A DNA stretch of 6,622 nucleotides from a bacterium (GCA_030018635.1 JASEHU010000117.1:1-6622); one strand, 5' to 3'. Positions 1 through 6,182 are shown, numbered from the stretch's first letter. The notes: generated by a model not told the origin, from the sequence alone. Made by a program: numbers and translations.

Positions 1-137
1 TTTATCAGCAGTTTACTTTAAAAAGATGAGAACTTTTGGTTAATAAGTGCTATAACTTCTCAAATTCCATTTCGTGCTTTCATCCTTTAGTTATTTCGTG
101 ATAAAAGATTCCTTTCAAATTGTCTCTAATTTAGTCA
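1..137. other. Non-coding left edge, no gene recognised
   Basis: All frames are broken by stop codons. A short in-frame run at 1-21 ending in TAA could be the last residues of an upstream gene, but it is far too short to claim. The DNA is AT-rich with no strong hairpin. It leads directly into the consensus promoter that follows. Confidence 0.5.
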
Positions 138-166
138 TTGACAAATACATTTAAGGATGGTATAAT
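138..166 (+). promoter_or_regulatory. Consensus sigma-70 promoter for the gspF-like gene
   Basis: TTGACA at 138-143, a 17-bp spacer and TATAAT at 161-166 match the vegetative consensus at all twelve positions. Transcription would begin near 173, giving a leader of about 220 nt before the ATG at 393. The promoter is bracketed by a perfect 9-bp inverted repeat (CTCTAATTT at 124-132 and AAATTAGAG at 169-177). The repeat could be an operator, but could also be chance in AT-rich DNA. The promoter probably drives both the GspF-like and the TPR genes. Confidence 0.8.
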
Positions 167-228
167 TGAAATTAGAGGAAAACTCAGGAGATGTAACAAC
201 ATACAGGTCAATTTAAATGAGAAAGGGA

Positions 229-300
229 GGGATGGTTCACTTTTGTGTGAAAGCTTGCGGTTAAAAAATGGAAATTAGAAATTGGAAATTGGGGGGAGAT
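229..300 (+). repeat. Dispersed repeat, left copy (inverted relative to 6361-6441)
   Basis: This stretch begins GGGATGGTTCAC, contains CTTGCGGTTAAAA and ends in runs of AAATTAGAAATTGG followed by a G-tract. The same ordered blocks are found on the minus strand at 6441 to 6361. Similarity may extend outward to a GAGAAAG word on each side (near 219 here, near 6459 there). Each copy reads toward the start codon of the nearest gene. Within this copy TTCAC (236-240) and GTGAA (247-251) could form a small hairpin, which the other copy only partly preserves. It lies inside the predicted leader of the gspF-like gene. Confidence 0.8.
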
Positions 301-355
301 GATGAAACGAGACTAATCGGTATTCAACCTCGCAATTTTTAAATAGGATGAAAAA

Positions 356-370
356 CAGGTTTAAAACCTG
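356..370 (+). repeat. 15-bp palindrome CAGGTTTAAAACCTG in the leader
   Basis: Two 7-bp arms (CAGGTTT and AAACCTG) flank a single A, just 22 bases before the ATG at 393 and directly upstream of its ribosome-binding site. The identical 15-mer occurs at 4748-4762, inside the GAF protein gene, as one unit of a four-copy array. This suggests a small dispersed palindromic element. Confidence 0.7.
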
Positions 371-392
371 AAAAATAGAAAAGGAAGAGTAA

Positions 393-1595
393 ATGCCACG
401 ATTTATTTATAAAGCCTCCAATCAAGAAGGTAAAATTGGAGAAGGGATATTAGAAGGAGATAAATCTGAACAGATAATTGAGAAATTAAAGAAACAAAAT
501 CTTATACCTCTAGAAGTTAAAGAAGAGATTTTAAAAAAAGGCATTCGTGGATTTTTCAACCCTGTCCAATCTAAAGATACACTTGCCTTTACACAACAAT
601 TATCAAATTTACTTGAGGCCGGCATGCCGTTAAATAAAAGTTTGGATGTCTTAGAGAAGTTGACTACAAATCAGAAATTCAAAGCGGCTATCTATGAAAT
701 AAGGACAGAAATCGAGAAAGGAAACACCTTTTCCAATGCCTTAGCCAATCATCCAAAGATTTTCTCACCCCTTTATATCAATATGGTTAAGGTAGGAGAG
801 ACAAGTGGGGCATTGGAGCTGATTTTAGATAGATTAGCCGATTTTTCCGCCCGAGATGAGGATTTTAAGGAATATATCAGGTCGATGATGGTCTATCCTT
901 GTATCCTCATCTTTTTTGGTCTGATGGCCATTACTATTATTCTGACCGTTGTTATTCCCAGATTTATGGTTATATTTGAAGAGATGGGACAGAGCCTGCC
1001 TTTAATTACCCTTATATTTATCACTATTAGTAAATTTATAGTTGGTTGGTGGTGGATAATTTTAATCATAGGAATAATGCTGAGCATTGGCATCAGAGGG
1101 TATATCAAGACTGAGAAGGGGCGATATGGCTTTGACAAATTCAAATTAAAGATACCGGTCCTGGGTTCTTTAGTCGAAATGATAGTCATAAATAGGTTTA
1201 GCAAAAGTCTGAGTACTTTATTGAAGGGAGGGGTTGCCTTACTGCCATCCTTACTTATTGTCAAAGAGGCGGTTGGTAATGCGGTTATTTCAAAAAGTAT
1301 AGGTGAGATTCAGGGAAGTATAAAAGAAGGGGAAAAAATAGCTACCCCCCTACGAGCAAGTGGGGTATTCCCCGACCTTTTGGTTTACATGGTTGCCTGT
1401 GGTGAAGAAACAGGTAATTTAGAGGATATGTTAAACAAGGTGGCAGATACCTACGAAACTAAAATCAGGAATTCTTTAAGGGCATTGATTGCCTTGTTAG
1501 AACCCTGTATAATCTTATGTATGGGTATCTTCGTCGCCTTTATTTTTATATCCATTTTATTACCTATTTTTGCCATGAGTGAATTGCCGTTTTAG
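393..1595 (+). CDS. GspF/PilC-family inner-membrane platform protein
   Basis: This 400-residue protein has the length and layout of the type II secretion F / type IV pilus PilC family, the polytopic inner-membrane platform contacting the assembly ATPase. The N-terminus (MPRFIYKASNQEGK, then a GILEGD segment) is the usual cytoplasmic lead-in. Two repeated T2SF domains follow, at about 66-187 and 268-392. Domain 1 shows QLSNLLEAGMPL and VGETSGALELIL; domain 2 shows SLSTLLKGGVALL and CGEETGNLEDML. Hydrophobic segments lie near 164-195, 203-234 and 362-394. AAGGAAG at 381-387 supports the ATG at 393. No ATPase (GspE/PilB), pilin or secretin gene adjoins it, so I cannot tell pilus from secretion use. 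It is probably co-transcribed with the TPR gene 59 bp downstream. The family call is firm and the exact machine is unknown. Confidence 0.93.
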   Translation: MPRFIYKASNQEGKIGEGILEGDKSEQIIEKLKKQNLIPLEVKEEILKKGIRGFFNPVQSKDTLAFTQQLSNLLEAGMPLNKSLDVLEKLTTNQKFKAAIYEIRTEIEKGNTFSNALANHPKIFSPLYINMVKVGETSGALELILDRLADFSARDEDFKEYIRSMMVYPCILIFFGLMAITIILTVVIPRFMVIFEEMGQSLPLITLIFITISKFIVGWWWIILIIGIMLSIGIRGYIKTEKGRYGFDKFKLKIPVLGSLVEMIVINRFSKSLSTLLKGGVALLPSLLIVKEAVGNAVISKSIGEIQGSIKEGEKIATPLRASGVFPDLLVYMVACGEETGNLEDMLNKVADTYETKIRNSLRALIALLEPCIILCMGIFVAFIFISILLPIFAMSELPF

Positions 1596-1654
1596 ATTGA
1601 GTGTATTTGATCCTATACCTGACATCATAAATTTTATGGAGGTGAATAATAAAA

Positions 1655-2674
1655 ATGGGAGAAGTAGAAATTTTAACTCAGGAAGGGCAAATTAGCCCAT
1701 TGACACACATCAACTTAGGTGTTTCATTAGCCAATGAAGGAACTTATGATGAGGCAGAAAAAGAATTCAGACGGGCTATTCGTCTTGCCCCGGAATTGTT
1801 CATTGCCCATTATAACTACGGTATTATTCTGGGGAAAATGAATAGGTTGAAAGAGGCTGAAAATTCATATAACAAGGCACTCGAGTTAGTTCCACATCTT
1901 GGGTTAGCTCAAAATAATCTGGGAATTGCATTAACTAAATTAAGGAAATATGAGGAGGCAGAAACAACATTTAGAGATGCCATTAAAAAATTACCATCTG
2001 CATCACCTTATTTAGCCGTAACCTATCTTAATCTTGGTAAATTATTAGCGGATTTAAAACGATATGATGAGGCAGAAATGGAATATAATGAGGCTAAAAG
2101 ATTAGAGCCAAATTTAAAAGAGGTCTATATTAATCTGGGGAATTTATATGTTGAACAGGGCTTATATGAAGAGGCAAAGAAGGAATATAAACAGGCATTA
2201 GAAATTGATTTCCAAATCCCTATGGTGCATAATAACTTAGGATTTACCTTAGCTAAATTGAATATGGTTGAGGAGGCTAAGGTAGAATTTGAACAGGCGA
2301 TAAAATTAGACTCGGCTTATGCTCGTGCTCATCATAACCTTAAAGAATTAAAAAAAATGAACGAACTCTCAAAACCTAAATCCATCGCATGGACTACCTA
2401 TTTAATTATTGGAATTATAATTTTAGTGCTTATCGAAATGTTTATCTTGTTTGTCTGCAATAAAATACCTATAGCGGTTTTTATGGGAACAACAATTTCT
2501 TTGTTGGGTTTTTTAGTCCTTTTTGTGCTATTTTCAGAGTCTAAACGAAAAGAGATTGTCTATCCTGAATTTGAACTTGAATTAGACTCTAAAGGTTTAA
2601 TGGTTGAAACCGAACTTTTGACGAGTGATTTTGTGCCGGAAACTTTAATAAAGGCAACGGTAGGTGTCAAGTAA
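1655..2674 (+). CDS. TPR-repeat protein with two C-terminal membrane segments
   Basis: Six tetratricopeptide repeats of about 34 residues run from residue ~16 to ~222, each with the usual signature (LG..L...G.Y.EAE..F..AI.L.P). The fourth is slightly longer. Two hydrophobic segments follow at about 247-269 and 271-293, separated only by a short NK turn, then a ~45-residue acidic tail. There is no signal peptide, so the TPR array is probably cytoplasmic and anchored by a C-terminal hairpin. TPR domains bind proteins, and such proteins often help assemble pilus or secretion complexes. The GspF-like gene upstream fits that role, but it is inferred. GGAGGTGA at 1638-1645 sits 9 nt before the ATG. 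The last 23 codons and the stop region are duplicated at 3788-3862. No specific gene name can be supported. Confidence 0.88.
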   Translation: MGEVEILTQEGQISPLTHINLGVSLANEGTYDEAEKEFRRAIRLAPELFIAHYNYGIILGKMNRLKEAENSYNKALELVPHLGLAQNNLGIALTKLRKYEEAETTFRDAIKKLPSASPYLAVTYLNLGKLLADLKRYDEAEMEYNEAKRLEPNLKEVYINLGNLYVEQGLYEEAKKEYKQALEIDFQIPMVHNNLGFTLAKLNMVEEAKVEFEQAIKLDSAYARAHHNLKELKKMNELSKPKSIAWTTYLIIGIIILVLIEMFILFVCNKIPIAVFMGTTISLLGFLVLFVLFSESKRKEIVYPEFELELDSKGLMVETELLTSDFVPETLIKATVGVK

Positions 2675-2680
2675 GTAAAA
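2606..2680 (+). repeat. Direct repeat A, first copy (3' end of TPR gene)
   Basis: These 75 bp encode the last residues of the TPR protein, its stop codon and six following bases. They recur at 3788-3862 with four substitutions and no gaps by hand alignment. Two changes are synonymous and two are conservative (Leu to Phe, Leu to Val). The two copies flank the toxin module in the same orientation. Confidence 0.9.
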
Positions 2681-2690
2681 CGACGGAAGG

Positions 2691-2823
2691 GGACGGAAGA
2701 GGGACACATCCCATATTTTAGCATTTTAGCAAAATTTACTCGACAAAAGAGAAATGGTGTGTTATAATAGAATAGTAAAAATAGGTTGAAGTAGAAAGTC
2801 TTGAATTGTGAATTGGTATTCGC
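2691..2823 (+). repeat. Direct repeat B, first copy, carrying a promoter
   Basis: This 133-bp segment recurs at 3607-3740 with about eight substitutions and one inserted base. It opens GGACGGAAGAGGGACACATCCC, containing a small GGGA/TCCC dyad. It continues with an 8-bp tandem pair ATTTTAGC (2715-2730), then a promoter, and ends TCTTGAATTGTGAATTGGTATTCGC. Weaker similarity may run on to about 2840. GGGAC-type dyads occur in REP-like intergenic repeats mobilised by RAYT transposases, but no such transposase is present here. Confidence 0.88.
2740..2768 (+). promoter_or_regulatory. Promoter of the PIN toxin module, inside repeat B
   Basis: TCGACA at 2740-2745, a 17-bp spacer and TATAAT at 2763-2768 match the sigma-70 consensus at 11 of 12 positions. 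Transcription would begin near 2775, leaving about 100 nt of leader before the toxin ATG at 2875. The promoter lies within a repeated block, so the repeat may carry its own promoter to whatever follows it. Confidence 0.65.
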
Positions 2824-2874
2824 AAATTTTAATTAAAGAGTTGTAAATCCATATAAGATATATGAGGTAAGGTA

Positions 2875-3336
2875 ATGAGAGAAAGCATATATTTAGATAC
2901 TTCCGTGCCAAGTGCTTATTATGATGACCGTGAGCCAGAGAAAAGAGATGTAACCAGAACTTTTTGGGAAGAATTAGATAAATATGATGTATACATATCT
3001 CCAATTACTATCGCTGAATTGAGCAATAATGAAGAACCAAAGAAGAGTAAATTCAAAGAGTTAATAATTGGTTTCAAAGAGCTTACGATCAATCCAGCCG
3101 TCGAAGAACTTGTTGAAAGGTATATCAAAGAAGGAATTATCCCTATCAAATATAGAGGAGATGCTTTTCATGTAGCGGTTGCCTCAATATATAAAATTGA
3201 TTATCTTGTTACCTGGAATTGCAGACATATTGCTGGAATTCATAAGCGAAAGGCAATTAGAGAATTTAATGTAACTGCAGGAATATTTGCTCCAGAGATA
3301 GCAGTTCCAACAGAGTTTGTAGAAGAGGAGGTGTGA
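2875..3336 (+). CDS. PIN-domain toxin, VapC-like
   Basis: This 153-residue protein has the PIN-fold pattern of VapC-type ribonucleases, the toxins of type II toxin-antitoxin pairs. It opens IYLDTSVPSAYYDD with catalytic Asp8. SPITIAELSN supplies Glu48, GDAFHVAVAS supplies Asp96, and LVTWNCRHI follows at 111-119. The usual fourth acidic position after TW is Asn115, which I recall as common in this sub-family. These residues normally bind Mg2+ for RNA cleavage; the RNA target cannot be read from the sequence. GAGGT at 2864-2868, 6 nt before the ATG, supports the start. A small gene follows 7 bp after the stop, so the toxin comes first, the reverse of classical vapBC. The pair is bracketed by direct repeats B/B' and A/A', suggesting transfer or recombination. 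The PIN call is strong; toxin function is inferred. Confidence 0.87.
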   Translation: MRESIYLDTSVPSAYYDDREPEKRDVTRTFWEELDKYDVYISPITIAELSNNEEPKKSKFKELIIGFKELTINPAVEELVERYIKEGIIPIKYRGDAFHVAVASIYKIDYLVTWNCRHIAGIHKRKAIREFNVTAGIFAPEIAVPTEFVEEEV

Positions 3337-3343
3337 AAAATCT

Positions 3344-3532
3344 ATGTATAGAGAACCAGCATTTATGAGAGATCTCCACACTCGTCAGGAAGAAGACTAT
3401 GAAAAGACCAAGAACTTGAAGATACATGAATTCGTTCAGTTAGTTGAGGAGCGTGGACAGAGAGCATTACAGAACTGGAACTTAAAAGAACAACCTGTAA
3501 GTAAGGAGATCAAGCAGATAGTACCAGCTTAA
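3344..3532 (+). CDS. Small partner of the PIN protein, putative antitoxin
   Basis: This 62-residue, charged, probably helical protein begins 7 bp after the PIN stop codon, and its AGGAGGTG ribosome site (3326-3333) overlaps the toxin's last codons. That spacing implies translational coupling. Its EPAFMRDLHTRQEEDYEKTKNLKIHEFVQLVEE region resembles short proteins I associate with PIN genes (a Met-x-Glu/Asp-[IL]-H-x-x-R start, then a helical stretch). It lacks an obvious ribbon-helix-helix, AbrB or Phd DNA-binding motif, so it may neutralise the toxin without being a typical repressor. It could also be an accessory protein. Position and coupling are visible; the antitoxin role is inference. Confidence 0.75.
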   Translation: MYREPAFMRDLHTRQEEDYEKTKNLKIHEFVQLVEERGQRALQNWNLKEQPVSKEIKQIVPA

Positions 3533-3606
3533 GAAATCTTCAAGGTTGGGAATCAGGAAAATTAAGGTCAATCTTCTAAAATATCCAAAATATTTAAAAA
3601 TCATAT

Positions 3607-3740
3607 GGACGGAAGAGGGACACATCCCATATTTTAGCATTTTAGCAAAATGGACTCGACAAAAGAGAAGTGGTGTGTTATAAATAGAATAGTAAAAACA
3701 GGTTGAAGTAGAGGGGCTTGAATTGTAAATTGGTATTCGC
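3607..3740 (+). repeat. Direct repeat B', second copy
   Basis: This is the second copy of the 133-bp block at 2691-2823, at roughly 93% identity by hand alignment. Differences include two bases near 3651, one extra A in the -10 region and a cluster near 3712. It starts 75 bp after the stop of the small partner gene and runs straight into a 51-bp palindrome. Confidence 0.87.
3656..3684 (+). promoter_or_regulatory. Second promoter copy, in repeat B'
   Basis: TCGACA at 3656-3661, a 17-bp spacer and TATAAA at 3679-3684 keep most of the first copy's promoter, but the inserted A changes the last -10 base from T to A. If active, it would make a transcript of about 250 nt through the palindrome and the TPR remnant to the terminator at 3873-3940. 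No intact gene lies in that stretch. Confidence 0.4.
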
Positions 3741-3788
3741 ATCTTGAATTATAAATTAAAAGAATATTAATTCACAATTCAAGATACG
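3738..3788. repeat. 51-bp palindrome joining B' to A'
   Basis: Arms of 22 bp at 3738-3759 and 3767-3788 pair with three mismatches around a 7-base loop. The left arm begins at the end of B' and the right arm ends on the first base of A', so the palindrome occupies the junction between the two duplicated blocks. The right arm contains AATTCACAATTCAAGA (3769-3784), the exact reverse complement of 2799-2814 in the first B copy. Confidence 0.8.
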
Positions 3789-3856
3789 AGACCGAATTTG
3801 TGACGAGTGATTTTGTACCGGAAACTTTAATAAAGGCAACGGTAGGTGTCAAGTAA
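3788..3856 (+). pseudogene. Remnant of a TPR-gene 3' end (repeat A')
   Basis: It encodes ETEFVTSDFVPETLIKATVGVK and a stop, against ETELLTSDFVPETLIKATVGVK at the end of the intact TPR gene. There is no start codon and no TPR-coding DNA upstream; an in-frame stop lies at 3752-3754. The DNA similarity runs on six bases past the stop, to 3862. It is a fragment, either of a duplicated copy of the same gene or of a lost paralogue. Confidence 0.8.
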
Positions 3857-3872
3857 GTAAAAAATAGTGCTC

Positions 3873-3940
3873 GGTAATCAGAAACCAAGGGAAATGGTTT
3901 TCTGCAACCCATTGCCGATTACTGATTACCAAAGTTTTTT
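3873..3940 (+). terminator. Hairpin with T-run between convergent genes
   Basis: GGTAATCAG (3873-3881) pairs perfectly with CTGATTACC (3922-3930). Inside it AAACCA (3882-3887) pairs with TGGTTT (3895-3900). Six T's follow at 3935-3940, four bases after the stem, as in an intrinsic terminator for plus-strand transcripts. On the minus strand the same hairpin is followed, eight bases on, by the T-run complementary to 3859-3864, so it may also stop the convergent GAF-protein gene. The long internal loop makes it weaker than a textbook terminator. Confidence 0.55.
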
Positions 3941-3952
3941 GTGTCTAAATGA

Positions 3953-6169
3953 TTATTGCAATTTCAATATCTCTTCAAAATATTTATCTTTATCAATCGC
4001 CATCACGATTTGTTCTGCACAGGTGGAGAGAAATTCTATATCATCGGTGTTAAAAGAATTAGGTAATATGCTGAGAACCCCTAATACCCCAATTACCTTA
4101 TCTTCAAATTTTAAAGGAACGGCTAATATCTCTTCATTTGCCAGAGAGATTTTGTTTGGTTTTCCATTTTTGGCAACTGTGCCAATAATTCCTTTTCCCA
4201 ACTTATATTCATTCTCTTGTCCCCAGTCTATATTTTCCTTGAGATTTAAGACCTTATCTTTAATCTCAAATAAACCAATTTCAGAGGAGTCAATTCCTTC
4301 TAATATCTTTTTTATAATTGAATTCAGGATAATTGAAATCTCTGTATTGGAGGCTATTATCTCGGAAATCTCATTTAATATGTGAAGCCGTCTACAGAGG
4401 GTATCATTTTTAATTATCAGGGCTATTTGATTGGCAAAGGAAGAGATAAGATTTCTTTCCTCTTCTTTTATTGGCGTTAAGTTATAAACACCTAATATGC
4501 CAATAGATTTATCTTCATTCATTAAAGGAATTGCCAATACTGAGCCTTTTCCCCCAAAGTGTTGTTTAAGATATGGGTCGTTTTTTGCCTGTTCTGAAAT
4601 TTCGGGATTAAGGTATTCCTCCTGCTCTAAGACAACCGTTGTTAAATGGGATTTAGTATCCCCTTTAAGATAAATATGGTAAAGGCTATCCTTCAAGTTT
4701 AAAACTTGGTCCAAGTTTAAAACCTGGTTCAAGTTTAAAACCTGGTTCAGGTTTAAAACCTGGTTAGAGATTTGATTTTTAGAATCGACTATTCGATGAC
4801 AGATAAGTTTCTCTTCCTTTCTATCTACCAGATAGAGATAACTTCTTTCAAATCCAAAGCATTGGACAATCGATTCTAAAATCATATCCAGGATTTTATC
4901 AAGAGGTAATTTTTTTAATGTCAAGGTATTCGTCCTGGTAATTAATCCTACCTGCATTTGTGAGATTTCGGCAATTGCCTTTAACTCCTCGCGGTTTATA
5001 TTATCAAGATGCTCTTTAAAATCTTGGGTTGCCTTTCCCCATTTTTCTCTGGCAAAATAAATTCGGGCAAAATATGCCTTAGTAAAATGTCTTTTTAGAA
5101 TCTTTTCGTAAATCGGGGTTCTTATTCGGATTTTATTACCTTCTCTGGCAATTACCCCGGCTAATTCTAATTTTTTAAAACTCGCATCCCATTTACCAAT
5201 AATATAGGTATCTTCGGTGCTGTAGAGTAAATTTTCTAAGATATTAAGTAATTCTAAATCATTTTCTAATTCCTGCTCAATCTTTAAGGTTAGATAGGCA
5301 AAGGATTCATCCTCTTCTTGACTTATTTGCTCGATACACTTATTAAACTCCTCCAATGTTATTTCCTTCTTTTCCTTCTTTATCTTCTCCTTGGCGAGCT
5401 CAACTACCAGATAACATATTTTTTGAACTAAGTAAGGTTGTCCTTTGGTTGTTTCGTAAAGTTTATTGATACAATTTGTATTTATTTCAATCCCTATTTG
5501 ATTAAGTTTTTGGATGAATATTAAAACCTCTTCTTCCTGAAAGTCGCTTAAGGTTATTTGTTTAGCTATATTAAAAGGCGAGGTCCTGGCATCTTCTCCG
5601 GTTGTCAATTCAAGTAAATCTACTGTTGTGGAGATTAAAACAGTCGTCTTTTTGAATTTTTGGTTTATGGTCGATTCAATGTATCTTGTTCTTAAGACAA
5701 ACAATAATTCTCTGGCCAGCTCTTCAGGTAGAATTTCAACCTCATCCAAGAAAAATACCAGGTTAAAATCTATCTTTGAGGCAATAATTTCAAGAAAATG
5801 ACTGAAATGACCTGCATTTTTTATATGCGTTCCGCCGGATATACCTCCCCAGCCTTCTTTTTGGACCCGGAGGATAATATACTGGGTAAGGTGTTGAAAA
5901 AATATCTCTAAACTATAATGTTCAATCCCTTTAAAATTAATATAAATACATCTATAATTATCAGGTAAGACTTGCTTGATTTTTTCCATCACCTGGTAAA
6001 TGAAGGTAGTTTTTCCTGTATGATGAGGGGCTAATAGGGCAAAATAATCCCCTTTTTCTAAACCCAATATTACCTCATTTATTTTTGTCTTTCTAATGAT
6101 AGAAATATCCTTATCCTTTATTGGGTCAAGTGGTCTATCATAGACAAATGGATTTATTGTTTCCAGCAT
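3953..6169 (-). CDS. AAA/STAND-like ATPase fused to two GAF domains
   Basis: This 738-residue protein starts with an AAA-like NTPase domain (about 1-290). It has a P-loop at 47-55 (APHHTGKTT, Ala in place of the first Gly), a Walker B LVFFLDEVEIL at 137-147, and GQPYLVQKICYLV, as in STAND-type ATPases. A probable winged helix follows (about 313-362, ending IRIRTPIYEKILKRHF). GAF domains lie near 422-586 and 598-735; the second has GKGIIGTVAKNGKP. GAF domains bind small ligands or act in signalling. No kinase, cyclase, GGDEF, phosphatase or sigma-54 domain follows, and no membrane segment is seen, so it is probably a cytoplasmic sensor with unknown output. Residues 469-492 are four hexapeptides (N/D)QVLNL encoded by an 18-bp DNA repeat. 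AAGGAG, 7 nt before the ATG, supports the start. Confidence 0.85.
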   Translation of the reverse strand: MLETINPFVYDRPLDPIKDKDISIIRKTKINEVILGLEKGDYFALLAPHHTGKTTFIYQVMEKIKQVLPDNYRCIYINFKGIEHYSLEIFFQHLTQYIILRVQKEGWGGISGGTHIKNAGHFSHFLEIIASKIDFNLVFFLDEVEILPEELARELLFVLRTRYIESTINQKFKKTTVLISTTVDLLELTTGEDARTSPFNIAKQITLSDFQEEEVLIFIQKLNQIGIEINTNCINKLYETTKGQPYLVQKICYLVVELAKEKIKKEKKEITLEEFNKCIEQISQEEDESFAYLTLKIEQELENDLELLNILENLLYSTEDTYIIGKWDASFKKLELAGVIAREGNKIRIRTPIYEKILKRHFTKAYFARIYFAREKWGKATQDFKEHLDNINREELKAIAEISQMQVGLITRTNTLTLKKLPLDKILDMILESIVQCFGFERSYLYLVDRKEEKLICHRIVDSKNQISNQVLNLNQVLNLNQVLNLDQVLNLKDSLYHIYLKGDTKSHLTTVVLEQEEYLNPEISEQAKNDPYLKQHFGGKGSVLAIPLMNEDKSIGILGVYNLTPIKEEERNLISSFANQIALIIKNDTLCRRLHILNEISEIIASNTEISIILNSIIKKILEGIDSSEIGLFEIKDKVLNLKENIDWGQENEYKLGKGIIGTVAKNGKPNKISLANEEILAVPLKFEDKVIGVLGVLSILPNSFNTDDIEFLSTCAEQIVMAIDKDKYFEEILKLQ
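4694..4765 (-). repeat. In-frame 4 x 18-bp palindromic tandem repeat
   Basis: Four units of 18 bp (4694-4711, 4712-4729, 4730-4747, 4748-4765) follow the pattern CARGTTTAAAACYTGGTY with the first differing slightly. They encode (N/D)QVLNL four times in the first GAF domain. Each unit contains a near-palindrome; the last holds CAGGTTTAAAACCTG, identical to the leader palindrome at 356-370. Because 18 is a multiple of three, unit gain or loss keeps the frame. Confidence 0.92.
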
Positions 6170-6176
6170 AGTAGTA

Positions 6177-6182
6177 CTCCTT
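6177..6182 (-). promoter_or_regulatory. Ribosome-binding site of the STAND-GAF gene
   Basis: The minus strand reads AAGGAG, 7 nt before the ATG at 6169. It fixes that ATG as the start, since no other good site lies nearby. Confidence 0.75.

Noticed and set aside
167..355. Riboswitch in the long gspF leader
   Set aside because: I could not match a c-di-GMP or other known riboswitch core, and the region is partly a dispersed repeat with only a small, poorly conserved hairpin.
893..1264. 123-codon minus-strand open frame in the gspF-like gene
   Set aside because: It is antisense to conserved membrane segments of the GspF-like protein and has no domain of its own.
3482..3742. 86-codon minus-strand open frame over the B' repeat
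   Set aside because: It overlaps the partner gene's end and the B' repeat, lacks a recognisable domain, and is rich in Tyr, Phe and Cys as expected for a reverse-strand shadow.
3867..4385. 172-codon plus-strand open frame inside the GAF gene
   Set aside because: It lies opposite the well-supported GAF2-coding strand and crosses the terminator; its Ser/Ile-rich composition is that of an antisense shadow.
4694..4765. CRISPR-like array
   Set aside because: The units are directly adjacent with no spacers, and they are in frame within a coding sequence.
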